Below are positions 40,912-50,652 of a stretch of DNA of 64,000 bases, piece by piece. The stretch lies in the NCBI GenBank assembly GCA_044238845.1, contig JBIICN010000003.1:1-64000 (forward strand), given 5' to 3'. The notes under the pieces are model-generated. The model saw only the letters and a list, made by a program, of their open reading frames with translations, made no database searches and was not told the DNA's origin. The stretch comes from UBA4416 sp044238845 (lineage in GTDB: Bacteria > Bacteroidota > Bacteroidia > B-17B0 > Aurantibacillaceae). A program made the translations under genes and the position numbers. Within the stretch, counting starts at the first letter, position 1, and every line of letters starts with the position of its first letter.

Positions 40912-43836
40912 ATGATTATGTTTAAAAAATTAGCACTTACCACAACACTTTTATTATATTTCTTTACTCTTTCAATTGCTCAAACTGGCAAAATTGTTGG
41001 AAAAATGATTGACGCAAAAACTGGTGAAACATTACCAGGAGCAACTGTTTTAATTGAAGGAACGACTAAGGGAGCCTCGGCTGATTTCGATGGAAATTTC
41101 TCATTATCGGGACTTCAACCAGGCAAGTATACCATTATTGCAAGTTATATTACTTATGATAATAAAAAATTCGTGGACGTTGTTGTAAAAGCAAATGATG
41201 TTACTGAATTTAATATCGGTTTAGATCAATCTAGCTCTCAAACATTAGGAGAGGTTGTTGTTCAGGCAGAAATGAATAAAGAAAACACAAACACCTTATT
41301 TGTAATGCAAAAAAACAATGCAAGTGTAAGTGATGGTATTTCTTCTGAAAGTATCAAAAAAACCCCTGATAGAAGTACAAGTGATGTATTAAAACGTGTA
41401 AGTGGTGCAAGTATTCAGGATAATAAATTCGCTATTATTAGAGGTATGAGCGATAGATACAATGCCGCCTATTTAAATGGATCGCCATTACCAAGTTCTG
41501 AAAGTGATAGAAGAGCATTTGCCTTTGATATTTTTCCTTCAGGTATCTTAGATAACTTAGTTATTTTAAAAACAGCTACACCAGAATTGCCTGGAGATTT
41601 TGCAGGAGGGATTATTTTAATCAACACAAAAAATATTCCTGAAAAAAATAGTACCAGTGTTTCAATTTCAGGCGGATATAATTCATTAACAACATTTAAA
41701 GATTTTAAAACTTATAAAGGCGGAAAAACAGATTGGTTGGGTATAGATGATGGTTCCAGACAATTACCAAGTGACCTTCCTTCTACAAAAGGATTCTCTG
41801 AAATAACCTCTAACCTTCAAAGAGTAGCAGAAGCAAAAAAAATTAATTATGATTGGACATTACAAAATAAAAAAGCTTTACCAAACCTGAATTTATTTGT
41901 GACACAAGCCAACGTATTCAAATTATTTAAAAAAGATTTCGGAAGTATAGTAGCACTTACTTATAACAACTCTAATACTACTGTAATCTCTGAACGTCGA
42001 GAATTTGAAGAGCAAGGTGCTTCTGTGCAAAAAATGAGAGATTTTACTGACACCATTTTTAATAATAATATTTTAACTAGTTTATTATGGAACCTAGCTT
42101 ATAAATTAAACGACAATAATCAACTAGGGCTAAAAAATTTATACTCCATTAATTCAGATGATCGAGTAACTGTAAGGAAAGGAATAGCTGACGCTGTTAA
42201 TCCTGCTAATCCAGAGTGGCAAAAATCAAACGAGCGTTTTTTCTCGCAAAACAATGTTTATTCAGGTCAGTTAAATGGCGATCATTTTATTCCAAAAGGC
42301 AAAATAAAGTTAAAATGGATTGCTGGTTTTAGTGATATTAAACGTGACATTCCTAATTTAAGAAGAATGGTTTATCAAAAAAATAGCCCTTCTGAATCCG
42401 ATTCAGTAAAGTATGCCGCACAAATAGGTGATGAAGCTGTTACTCCAACAAGCTCAGGTGCTATGTTTTTCGCAAAAACTAATGAACGCATTTATAGTAT
42501 AAAATATGATATTTCTAAAACAATAGATATTAAAAACACCAAACATGAAATAAAACTTGGCGGATTTAATCAATTTAGAGAACGAACTTTTGCTGCTCGT
42601 TTACTAGGATACACTAGATATAAAAATCCACGTTCCCCAACTAATCCAAAAGATACACTTTTTAACAATGACTTGACGCTGTTAGATGAATCTCAAATTT
42701 TTTCACAAGAAAATATGGGAGGTGTTAACGGTCCAGGTAAATATGATGGTGGTTTTAAATTATCTGAATCAACTATTTTTATTGATTCATATGGTGCTTC
42801 CTCTGTGTTAAATGCAGGCTATTTACAACTAGATTCTCGTTTCTCAGATAAATTGCGTTTTATTTATGGCTTACGTGCCGAGTATTACATGCAGACTATT
42901 AACACTAACAACCCTAGCTTTGAAAAGGTTACTAAAGATACAGCAGTCATCGATTTATTACCATCTATCAATGCGGTTTGGTCTGTTACAGAAAGAGCAA
43001 ATATTAGGGCAGCCTATTATAGAACTGTTAATCGACCTGAATTTAGGGAGTTGGCACCATTTAACTTTTATGATTTTGTAACTGATTTCACTACATCAGG
43101 TAATGATAGTCTAAAACGTGCAACGATAAACAATTATGATTTACGTTTTGAGTATTATCCAAAAAGACCAGGTCAAATTTTGTCTGTATCAGCATTCTAT
43201 AAAGATTTAACTAATGCGATTGAACAAATTGCAGGTAATGGCCAAATTAGATCTATTAACTTTGTTAACGTAGCAAAAGCAACTAATATGGGCTTGGAAT
43301 TAGAATACAGGGTATTACTTGCTACTATTTTTAAAAATGATTCTTCCAGATTTTTAAATGGAACCACTTTATTTACCAATTTTTCTTATATAAAATCTAA
43401 TGTTGATGTATCAAAATTAAATGATGTTGAGGCAAGACCTCTTCAAGGTCAAAGTCCAATTATTATAAATGCAGGCGTTCAATATTTGGACAGTAAATAT
43501 GATTTTGGTGTCAGCGTATCTTATAACTATGTTGGAAAACGAATCTTTATTGTAGGTAATGAAGATGAACCAAACATCTGGGAAAATCCACGTCATGTAT
43601 TAGATTTACAATTATCTAAAACTATTAAAGAAAGATTAGAATTAAAATTAAACGTGCGTGATGCCTTAGCGCAAAATTTAATTTTCTATCAGGACATTAA
43701 TAAAAATGGAAAGTTTGACAAATCATCTTTAACAGATAATAAAGAGTTTCAACATGCCTCTACAAGTGATAATGTAAGGATAAATAATCGCCTTGCCCCA
43801 ACCATTAGTATATCCGTAAGTTACAAAATACGATAA
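40912..43836 (+). CDS. TonB-dependent receptor of the phosphate island
   Basis: A 974-residue outer-membrane transporter. Signal peptide (to SIAQ, about 24), CarboxypepD_reg-like domain (GKIVGKMIDAKTGETLPGAT, about 26-105), plug (ISSESIKKTPDRSTSDVLKR, FAIIRGMSDRYNAAYLNG, about 140-240) and a 22-strand-type barrel to the end. Start is ATG 40912, or 40918. It uses TonB energy to import a ligand too large for porins. Its neighbours and box suggest phosphate or an organic phosphate. The next gene, a T9SS-exported protein with its own Pho box, is the likely surface partner. Confidence 0.92.
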   Translation: MIMFKKLALTTTLLLYFFTLSIAQTGKIVGKMIDAKTGETLPGATVLIEGTTKGASADFDGNFSLSGLQPGKYTIIASYITYDNKKFVDVVVKANDVTEFNIGLDQSSSQTLGEVVVQAEMNKENTNTLFVMQKNNASVSDGISSESIKKTPDRSTSDVLKRVSGASIQDNKFAIIRGMSDRYNAAYLNGSPLPSSESDRRAFAFDIFPSGILDNLVILKTATPELPGDFAGGIILINTKNIPEKNSTSVSISGGYNSLTTFKDFKTYKGGKTDWLGIDDGSRQLPSDLPSTKGFSEITSNLQRVAEAKKINYDWTLQNKKALPNLNLFVTQANVFKLFKKDFGSIVALTYNNSNTTVISERREFEEQGASVQKMRDFTDTIFNNNILTSLLWNLAYKLNDNNQLGLKNLYSINSDDRVTVRKGIADAVNPANPEWQKSNERFFSQNNVYSGQLNGDHFIPKGKIKLKWIAGFSDIKRDIPNLRRMVYQKNSPSESDSVKYAAQIGDEAVTPTSSGAMFFAKTNERIYSIKYDISKTIDIKNTKHEIKLGGFNQFRERTFAARLLGYTRYKNPRSPTNPKDTLFNNDLTLLDESQIFSQENMGGVNGPGKYDGGFKLSESTIFIDSYGASSVLNAGYLQLDSRFSDKLRFIYGLRAEYYMQTINTNNPSFEKVTKDTAVIDLLPSINAVWSVTERANIRAAYYRTVNRPEFRELAPFNFYDFVTDFTTSGNDSLKRATINNYDLRFEYYPKRPGQILSVSAFYKDLTNAIEQIAGNGQIRSINFVNVAKATNMGLELEYRVLLATIFKNDSSRFLNGTTLFTNFSYIKSNVDVSKLNDVEARPLQGQSPIIINAGVQYLDSKYDFGVSVSYNYVGKRIFIVGNEDEPNIWENPRHVLDLQLSKTIKERLELKLNVRDALAQNLIFYQDINKNGKFDKSSLTDNKEFQHASTSDNVRINNRLAPTISISVSYKIR

Positions 43837-43850
43837 AATAACTAAAAATA

Positions 43851-43886
43851 AAAAACGTTCATCATACCGATGAACGTTTTTTTTTA
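43851..43886 (+). terminator. Intrinsic terminator after the TonB receptor gene
   Basis: ACGTTCATC and GATGAACGT form the stem around a 5-nt loop, followed by nine T. Confidence 0.9.
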
Positions 43887-43944
43887 ATAACTCATCGCTA
43901 ATATTAATTATATGTTAAGTGAATTGCAAATTACTTTACATAAA

Positions 43945-44012
43945 CTTAAGGTATAAGTAAGTATATCGTAAACTCATGTTAATCTAAAGCTAAGGTTATA
44001 CAAGTTAATTTG
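43945..44012 (+). promoter_or_regulatory. Five-copy 11-bp repeat array (putative Pho box) and promoter
   Basis: Five successive 11-mers run from 43945 to 43999: cttaaggtata, agtaagtatat, cgtaaactcat, gttaatctaaa, gctaaggttat. Every one has TAA at positions 3-5 and an A/T-rich last four bases. The TTTG of the -7 element (TTAATTTG, ending 44012) starts 18 bp after the last TAA. There is no -33 TTTG, as expected where an activator replaces it. The 7+4 geometry is that of PhoB direct repeats. Confidence 0.7.
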
Positions 44013-44053
44013 CACCGTAAAATTTAAAACACTTTAAAAACAAATAAAACAAC

Positions 44054-45763
44054 ATGAAAAAAATTTACACATTGGCAGCAGCAGCGCTTTTAAGCGTAAC
44101 TGCGATTGCACAAACTCCATTTTGGACTTCAACTTCTTACAAAGGAGCGTTTCCGGTTACAGATGGTAATCCGGCTACAAGCATATCATCTAACAATTGG
44201 TTAGCAGGTTGGACAAACTGGGATCCACAAATTACAGCTTATCCTGCACCAACTCAAACTATTACTGGTTCTATTACATCTCAAACTTGGTCTCCAAGTA
44301 ATACGTATTTATTATCTGGAACAGTTGCTGTTGCATCCGGAAATACATTAACTATTTTACCAGGAACAGTTATTAGAGGTGATAAAAACTCTAAAGCGTG
44401 TTTAATTATTACCAAAGGGGCTAAAATTAACGCAGTAGGAACTGTTACTAATCCAATCGTGTTTACATCTAATGAGTCTTCAAGAAACCCAGCAGATTGG
44501 GGCGGAGTAGTAATATTAGGAAATGGTATTGTTAACACAGCTTGTGCTACATGTGCAACTAATCCAAATACTAACTATATTGAAGGATTTGCCACAAATT
44601 TCCCAGAAATATTATATGGAGGAAACAATAACACAGAAAGTTCTGGTATAATGTCATACTGCCGTATTGAATTTGCAGGTGTCGCTTTATCTACAACTTC
44701 AAACTCTGAGTTAAATAGTTTAACAATGGGCGGTGTTGGCTCAGGAACACAAATTGATCATATCCAATGTTCTTTTGGTGGAGATGATGCCTTTGAATGG
44801 TTTGGTGGAGCAGTAGATGCTAAATACCTAGTTGCATTTAGAGGTTTAGATGACGATTTCGATACAGATTTTGGTCACCAAGGTCGTGTTCAATTTGCTT
44901 TAGCAGTAAGAGATAAAGATATTTCTGATGCTGCTGACGCTTCAAATGGTTTTGAATCTGACAACTCAGGTGGTTCTGGTCAAAATAAATTTCCACACAC
45001 AAGAACTATGTTCTCGAATGTTACTCAAATTGGTCCAAAAAGAGATGGAACTGTATCGCTACCGGTTACTGAAAAATTCCAAAGAGCAATTTTTAGTAGA
45101 AGAAATACTGCATTAAGAATTCACAATTCAATTGTAGTTGGATGGGAAATAGGTTGGGCATTAGTTGGACAACCAGCATTTGATAATTTTAATGCAACAA
45201 CTTCTTTAGATTCAATGGGAATGATTAAAAATACAATTATTGCTAGTAACATTTTCCCTCACTTTGTAGCTGATGCTGGTGGAGCTAATGCAGCATGGTA
45301 TAATACTTACGCTGGAACAAATTCTATTGATACTGCTAAAACAGTAGCGCAAATTGCTTTTGTGAATGCATTCCCAACAGAATTATATGACCTAAGTGAT
45401 TTCCGTTTAAGTGCTTCTTCAGCTGCTTCAACTGGCGCAAGTTTTAATGGTCCAGAATTTGCTGGTCAAGTTACTGGTATCGAAAAATTAACAAAAGAAA
45501 CGATCAATGCTTTTAACTTGTATCCTAATCCAGCAAAAGCTTTTGCAACTATTTCTTTCAGCATTGCTGAAAAAAATAAAGTAACAGTTAACGTATATGA
45601 TGTATTAGGTAGTTTAGTTTCTACTTTATCTCAAAGTAATGAGTTTGAAAAAGGAGAAAATACTATCTCATTAAACACATCAAATTTATCTAGTGGTATT
45701 TACTATATCTCTTTAGATATAGATGGATTAAAAGAAACAAAAAAATTAGTAATCAATAAGTAA
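44054..45763 (+). CDS. T9SS-exported protein, probable partner of the TonB receptor
   Basis: A 569-residue secreted protein. Signal peptide 1-19 (AIAQ), a beta-helix-like region (TLTILPGTVIRGDKNSKACL, about 96-115; WGGVVILGNG, about 150), an acidic segment with many Asp (FRGLDDDFDTDFGHQG, about 258) that could bind metal, and a C-terminal type A T9SS sorting domain (FNLYPNPAKAFATISF to LVINK, about 490-569). The catalytic role is not clear. Position just after a TonB receptor and its own strong box array argue for a surface binding or hydrolytic partner in phosphate uptake. Confidence 0.8.
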   Translation: MKKIYTLAAAALLSVTAIAQTPFWTSTSYKGAFPVTDGNPATSISSNNWLAGWTNWDPQITAYPAPTQTITGSITSQTWSPSNTYLLSGTVAVASGNTLTILPGTVIRGDKNSKACLIITKGAKINAVGTVTNPIVFTSNESSRNPADWGGVVILGNGIVNTACATCATNPNTNYIEGFATNFPEILYGGNNNTESSGIMSYCRIEFAGVALSTTSNSELNSLTMGGVGSGTQIDHIQCSFGGDDAFEWFGGAVDAKYLVAFRGLDDDFDTDFGHQGRVQFALAVRDKDISDAADASNGFESDNSGGSGQNKFPHTRTMFSNVTQIGPKRDGTVSLPVTEKFQRAIFSRRNTALRIHNSIVVGWEIGWALVGQPAFDNFNATTSLDSMGMIKNTIIASNIFPHFVADAGGANAAWYNTYAGTNSIDTAKTVAQIAFVNAFPTELYDLSDFRLSASSAASTGASFNGPEFAGQVTGIEKLTKETINAFNLYPNPAKAFATISFSIAEKNKVTVNVYDVLGSLVSTLSQSNEFEKGENTISLNTSNLSSGIYYISLDIDGLKETKKLVINK

Positions 45764-45776
45764 TCTTAATTTAAGT

Positions 45777-45804
45777 AAAGGCACGAACAATTGTTCGTGC
45801 CTTT
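45777..45804 (+). terminator. 28-bp perfect palindrome, intrinsic terminator
   Basis: AAAGGCACGAACAA and TTGTTCGTGCCTTT are exact reverse complements, followed by a T-rich stretch. It ends the T9SS gene and lies 8 bases before the ATG of the next regulator, so that gene depends on read-through or on a promoter hidden in the hairpin. Confidence 0.85.
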
Positions 45805-45812
45805 CTTTATAT

Positions 45813-46505
45813 ATGTCAAAATCTTTTCACATAGCTATTTGTTCTAATTCTGAAACTACCATTAAAAAAACAATGGAGTATTTAGAAGAAAAAAAACACA
45901 AAATTACCTTTATCAAATCTGAAGAAGAATTAATTCATTCTTTAATACATGATAATGTGAATTTAGTAATTATAGAATTAGACTATAAATTTAAAGATGG
46001 CATTACAATTACATCAGATATTAGAAATTTAAAAGATATTGAACAACCTTTTATAATTCTATATTCAAACAAACAAGATGATTACATTCAAATTACTGCA
46101 TTTAATGCAGGTGCAGATGATTTTATAGTTTCGCCGATAAAACCAATCTTATTAGAAGCACGTATTTCTACTCTTAAAAAACGATTAGCCAATAGAACAG
46201 AAGCTGTTACAGAAGAACAATTACATCCAAATTTTTATGTGGATAAAGAGCAGTATTTAATTATTACTCCAGCTGGAAAAATAAGTTTACCACGCAAAGA
46301 ATTTGAAATGGTAAATTTAATGTACCAAAACATTCACAAAACATTTACTAGACAAGATTTTGCAAAACTCATATGGAACTCTCCAGAAGTTGCTAATAGC
46401 AGAACTATTGATATTCATATCCGAAATATTCGTCGCACATTAGGCAACGACATTATAAAAACCACCAAAGGTGTTGGTTACACAATAAATAGAGACTTAT
46501 TATAA
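45813..46505 (+). CDS. Response regulator with a degenerate (pseudo-)receiver
   Basis: A 230-residue OmpR-family protein, paralogous to the PhoB-like regulator (GADDFIVSPIKP against GADDYITKPIKP). In the receiver the acidic pair is Ser-Asn (AICSNSET), the phosphoacceptor Asp is Glu55 (LVIIELDYKFKDG), and the conserved Lys is Ser107. The fold-defining Gly and Asp residues remain. The winged-helix domain is intact (PRKEFEMVNLMYQ, SRTIDIHIRNIRRTLG, TTKGVGYTI). It cannot be phosphorylated in the normal way; Glu may mimic the phosphorylated state. It directly follows the terminator of the T9SS gene in the phosphate island. Confidence 0.85.
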   Translation: MSKSFHIAICSNSETTIKKTMEYLEEKKHKITFIKSEEELIHSLIHDNVNLVIIELDYKFKDGITITSDIRNLKDIEQPFIILYSNKQDDYIQITAFNAGADDFIVSPIKPILLEARISTLKKRLANRTEAVTEEQLHPNFYVDKEQYLIITPAGKISLPRKEFEMVNLMYQNIHKTFTRQDFAKLIWNSPEVANSRTIDIHIRNIRRTLGNDIIKTTKGVGYTINRDLL

Positions 46506-46513
46506 ATACAAAT

Positions 46514-46666
46514 CTATTTATATATTTTTTTTACCTGTCCATTCTCAAAGATTAAAATCACCAACCCTGTTGTATTTTCATCAACATCTTCTCCCAAAAT
46601 ATTAATTCGTTTAATAACATTGGGCTCTTTAATGATATTGTAAACGCGTATTGCGCTGTAAGAATT
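46514..46666 (-). pseudogene. Remnant of a secreted protein's C-terminal sorting domain
   Basis: A 50-codon open stretch on the minus strand, opened by a stop and without a start codon, reads like the end of a Bacteroidota T9SS cargo: VIKRINILGEDVDENTTGLV followed by LIFENGQVKKIYK and stop. The pattern (inheritance of LG-x-VDEN, then a hydrophobic strand, NG and a basic KK-YK end) matches the C-terminal sorting tails I know. The rest of the gene is gone. The remaining 280 bp of this 443-bp spacer (46506-46948) hold no gene other than the promoter boxes near 46872. Confidence 0.5.
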
Positions 46667-46871
46667 TCATAAAATAGCAACTTAATGAACTACAAAGTTG
46701 CAAGTCTGAAGTTGTTTTATTACATCAATAAAATTAATTAAGGGTTATCTAATTGTAAAAAAATCATTTCAAAAAAATGAAATAACTCTATTAGGCATAT
46801 AAATTTTACGTTAACAAAACTTTACATAGGACTGCAAAATATAACTTCCTAATAACATAAATCCCAACACA

Positions 46872-46928
46872 TTTAACAGTATATTCATTATAAGTTAAAG
46901 CGTTTGTAGATAATAAAGAAGAGTTTTG
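46872..46928 (+). promoter_or_regulatory. Putative Pho box and promoter of the choice-of-anchor I gene
   Basis: Four 11-bp steps: TAA at 46874, TCA at 46885, TAA at 46896, TAG at 46907. TTTG of the -7 element (GAGTTTTG) begins at 46925, 18 bp after the last triplet. Two of the four triplets deviate from TAA. Confidence 0.45.
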
Positions 46929-46948
46929 CATGAAAAATAATCATTAAA

Positions 46949-49900
46949 ATGAAAAAAACAAACTACTTTTTAAACATTAAAAAAAGCGTCATATTTGCTG
47001 CATTAGTATGTCAGGCAAGTATATCAAAATCTCAAAATCCAGGCTTAATAATCAGCGAATTTTTGGCAAACCCAGCAGGTACTGATTCTCCTCTTGAGTA
47101 TGTGGAGTTTCGAGCAAGTAAAAATATTGATTTTTCAATTACACCATATAGTGTTGTTGTTAGTAATAATGGAGTAGCTACCGCAGCAGGTTGGATTGCA
47201 GGTGGAGGTTTAACTTACGGTTTCAGTATTAATACAGGAAGCGTAGCGGTTGGAGATGTTGTTTATGTTGGAGGCTCTTTAATGGCGCCAACAGGTACTA
47301 AGTTAAGAACGATTAATACAGGATCAGTATCAGGTGATGGTTTTGGAAATTTTGGATCTGGTGTTTTTGGTAATGGTGGAGCTAACGCTGATGGGATTGC
47401 CGTTTTTGCGGCAGATATCGCTACTTTAACGAATACATCAGTTCCGGTTGATGCTGTTTTTTACGGAACAGGTATTGGCACCGCCACAGTTACAACAGGT
47501 GGTTATGAATTACCAGTTAACGATTTATACGCTGGTGGTAAAATACAAAATAACAGTTTTTTTGCACCTGAACCGTCGAGCGGATTTAGTACGATTGCAG
47601 CTTGTACGTTTGACCCAACAGGAAATACTTACTTATCTTCAAGAGTTTGGAGCGTGAGCACAACTACTGTAATAACAGATGGTACATCTTCTATTCTATT
47701 ATCAAGTGTTGTTCCACCTGCTAATTTGGCTTTTACATCAGATAATCAAACTGTATTAGAGTCTGCCGGAACAGTTACTGCAAATATTTCAATCACATCT
47801 TCTAATTCTAATCCTTCATCAGTTGAGGTAGTAATTATTCCATTTGGTACCGCAGGTGTTGGTTCTGATTTAGCTTATACCACACAAACTGTAACATTTC
47901 CTGCTAGTGCAACAGGAACATTACCTGTAACATTAACTATTAATGATGATGCAATAGGTGAAGAATCTGAATATTTTGTATTAAAACTTCAAAATCCTGT
48001 TAACGCAACGTTTTCTGGCATTACACAACAAACGATTTTCATTAAAGATAATGAGAATATTACGCCAGTTGGTAACAACGAAGTAACAATGTCTTTTGTA
48101 TCTAGTTTTACTAATGGAGTTGCTGCAACAAATTCAGCTGAAATTGTGGCTCATGATCCTATATCGCAACGCTTATTTGTAGCAAATTCAATCGGAAAAA
48201 AATTAGACATTATCGATTTTTCAAATCCTTCTTCAATGAGCATTATTAGTTCTATTGATATTTCAACTTATGGTAATATCAATAGTGTAGCAGTAAAAAA
48301 TGGAATTGTTGCTTGCGCGATAGAGAATACAATTCCTGAACAAGATGGTTTTGTTGTGTTTTTCAATACAAATGGTGTATTTCAAAAACAAGTAACGGTT
48401 GGAGCATTACCTGATATGATTACTTTTAATCATGCTGGAACAAAAATTTTAACAGCAAATGAGGGTCAGCCTAATGTTGGATATACAATAGATCCAGAAG
48501 GCTCTGTGAGTATCATTGATATTTCTGGAGGAATAGCTTCTCTTTCTCAATCAAATGTAACTACAGCATTATTTACAGCGTTTAATGGTCAAGCGGCTAC
48601 TTTAAAAGCAAGTGGCGTAAGAATTTACGGACCAGGCGCAACGGTTGCTCAAGATATGGAACCAGAATACATTACCGTATCGGAAAATGACTTAACTGCT
48701 TATGTGGCTTTGCAAGAGAACAATGCCTTTGCGTATGTTAACTTAACAACTAATACAATCACAGATATTAAACCTTTAGGTTTTAAAGACCATAGTGTTT
48801 TTGGAAATGGATTAGACGCAACCGACGTTGGTACAAATGTAAACATTGCTAATTGGCCAATTAAAGGGATGTATCTACCAGATGGTATGACACATTTTAA
48901 TGTGGGTGGTGTTGAATATTTAATAACTGCTAATGAGGGTGATGCAAGAGCAGATTATGGTGCTGCTAATAATGAAGAAACAAACATCGGTGCAACAACT
49001 TATTCTTTAGATCCTACGGCTTTTCCTAATGCATCAGTAATTAAAAACAATGCTAATCTAGGAAAATTAAAATGTACAAACAAAATGGGAGATACAGATA
49101 ATGATGGTGACTTTGATGAGATTTACACATTTGGTACTCGTTCGTTTTCAATCTGGAATGCAACAACAGGAGCATTAGTTTATGATAGTGGAGATGATTT
49201 AGAACAAATTACAGCAAACGATCCAATATATGGTGCGATGTTTAACTCTAGTAACACAAATATCACTAAGAAAAACAGAAGTGATGACAAAGGACCTGAG
49301 CCAGAAGGCGTAACTGCTGCAATGATTGCGGGAGTTCCATATGCATTTGTTAGTATGGAAAGAGTCGGTGGATTAATGGTGTTTAATATCAGTAATCCAG
49401 CAGCACCAAAATTTGTACAATATGTTAATAATAGAGGATTAACTGGATTAACAGGTGATAGAGGCCCTGAAGGTATTATTTATGTAAAACAACAAGATAG
49501 TCCAAACGGTAAAGCATTAGTGGTTTTAGGAAATGAGATAAGTAGTTCAATTTCTGTTTACCAAATAGCATGTCCTTCTGCGTCAGCTAATGTTTCATCT
49601 GCAACTACTCCAGCTTGCCTAGGAAATACAGTAGCATTAAACACAGGAACAGTTTCTGGAGCAACATATACTTGGTACAATGGAGCAACACCTATTATAG
49701 GAGCTAACTCAGCCATCTATAACGCAACGGTAACTGGCAATTATTCTGTAAAATTAGATAATGTTGGATGTTCAATTCCATCCAATACAGTTTCTTTAAC
49801 TTTTAATGCAATACCAAGTCTATCAGTTAGCTCGTCAAACACAATAATTTGCACTGGAGAAAGTGTTGTTCTCACCGCAAATACGTCTGCTACTTCTTAT

Positions 49901-50284
49901 ACATGGTCAAATGGAGCTACTACGATGTCTATTTCAGTTTCTCCTACCACAACAACAAATTATTCAGTTACAGTGGCAGATGGGTCTTGTAATACAAGTA
50001 CAAGTATTACGCAAAATGTGAGTCTATGTACATCATTAAATGAATTGTATACTAATAATTCTATTAATGTATATCCAAATCCATTTAATGAATCATTTAT
50101 AGTTAGTTGGGATTCAAATAATAATTTAGGTGAAGAAACACAAATCTTCATTTATAATACTTTAGGAGAAAATGTGTTTACTACAAAAACAAAAGAAGAC
50201 AAAATCAATATCAATTCTAAAGATTGGGTTAACGGAACATACTTTATACGACTAAATAACAAAGTTTATAAAATAGTTAAATAA
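46949..50284 (+). CDS. Large T9SS-exported choice-of-anchor I family protein
   Basis: A 1111-residue secreted multidomain protein. Signal peptide (to about 29), lamin-tail-like domain (PGLIISEFLANPAGTDSPLE, about 30-235), Calx-beta domain (about 255-370, ending IFIKDNE), a propeller of the choice-of-anchor I family (about 380-880, including ITANEGDARADYG and GPEPEGVTAAM), an Ig-like module (about 890-1035, YTWSNGATTMSISVS) and a T9SS sorting domain (INVYPNPFNESF to KVYKIVK). Choice-of-anchor I proteins often accompany phosphatase or phytase-like genes. Enzymatic activity is not proven. The promoter has Pho-type boxes. Confidence 0.82.
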   Translation: MKKTNYFLNIKKSVIFAALVCQASISKSQNPGLIISEFLANPAGTDSPLEYVEFRASKNIDFSITPYSVVVSNNGVATAAGWIAGGGLTYGFSINTGSVAVGDVVYVGGSLMAPTGTKLRTINTGSVSGDGFGNFGSGVFGNGGANADGIAVFAADIATLTNTSVPVDAVFYGTGIGTATVTTGGYELPVNDLYAGGKIQNNSFFAPEPSSGFSTIAACTFDPTGNTYLSSRVWSVSTTTVITDGTSSILLSSVVPPANLAFTSDNQTVLESAGTVTANISITSSNSNPSSVEVVIIPFGTAGVGSDLAYTTQTVTFPASATGTLPVTLTINDDAIGEESEYFVLKLQNPVNATFSGITQQTIFIKDNENITPVGNNEVTMSFVSSFTNGVAATNSAEIVAHDPISQRLFVANSIGKKLDIIDFSNPSSMSIISSIDISTYGNINSVAVKNGIVACAIENTIPEQDGFVVFFNTNGVFQKQVTVGALPDMITFNHAGTKILTANEGQPNVGYTIDPEGSVSIIDISGGIASLSQSNVTTALFTAFNGQAATLKASGVRIYGPGATVAQDMEPEYITVSENDLTAYVALQENNAFAYVNLTTNTITDIKPLGFKDHSVFGNGLDATDVGTNVNIANWPIKGMYLPDGMTHFNVGGVEYLITANEGDARADYGAANNEETNIGATTYSLDPTAFPNASVIKNNANLGKLKCTNKMGDTDNDGDFDEIYTFGTRSFSIWNATTGALVYDSGDDLEQITANDPIYGAMFNSSNTNITKKNRSDDKGPEPEGVTAAMIAGVPYAFVSMERVGGLMVFNISNPAAPKFVQYVNNRGLTGLTGDRGPEGIIYVKQQDSPNGKALVVLGNEISSSISVYQIACPSASANVSSATTPACLGNTVALNTGTVSGATYTWYNGATPIIGANSAIYNATVTGNYSVKLDNVGCSIPSNTVSLTFNAIPSLSVSSSNTIICTGESVVLTANTSATSYTWSNGATTMSISVSPTTTTNYSVTVADGSCNTSTSITQNVSLCTSLNELYTNNSINVYPNPFNESFIVSWDSNNNLGEETQIFIYNTLGENVFTTKTKEDKININSKDWVNGTYFIRLNNKVYKIVK

Positions 50285-50343
50285 GAATTGTATATACAAA
50301 AAAGAGAATATCTCGAAAGTTAATAAACAGCATAACTTAACAG

Positions 50344-50381
50344 AAAAAGCCCGCAATCAAAAAGATTAGCGGGCTTTTTAT
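50344..50381 (+). terminator. Intrinsic terminator after the choice-of-anchor I gene
   Basis: AAAAAGCCCGC and GCGGGCTTTTT form the stem with additional AATC/GATT pairing, followed by a T-run. The symmetrical A-run lets it also serve the minus-strand small gene at 50446. Confidence 0.9.
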
Positions 50382-50445
50382 TTGATAAAAAAACTAACAA
50401 AAATTAACTTTGAGAAAACCTCTTTTAGTATTTAAGCAGCAACTA

Positions 50446-50652
50446 TTATTTTGCTGACTTAGAAACTTTTACAGGAACTTTTTTCACAGTTTTTTTAGCT
50501 GTAGGCGTTTTTATACTATTTTTAACTTCAGCTTTAGTTTTAGATAAATCTTTAGAGATTGCTCTAACAGGGATTTCAATTTTTAAAGCTTTCATAATTA
50601 ACTCCTGATTGCTAATTATTGTTTTTAGCATTTCTTTATTTTCTTTTTTCAT
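50446..50652 (-). CDS. Small lysine-rich protein
   Basis: Started at the ATG at 50652 (better than the longer frame) the protein has 68 residues: an N-terminal helix (MKKENKEMLKTIISNQELI) and a C-terminal tail rich in Lys, Val, Thr and Pro with AKKTVKK and KVSKSAK repeats. The tail resembles histone-H1-like or nucleic-acid-binding basic tails of Bacteroidota, but the family is not identified. It stands alone in a long intergenic stretch. Confidence 0.5.
   Translation of the reverse strand: MKKENKEMLKTIISNQELIMKALKIEIPVRAISKDLSKTKAEVKNSIKTPTAKKTVKKVPVKVSKSAK

Noticed and set aside
45777..45804. 28-bp perfect palindrome considered as an operator for the pseudo-receiver regulator
   Set aside because: Stem-loop form, adjoining T-rich stretch and position right after a stop codon fit a terminator better.
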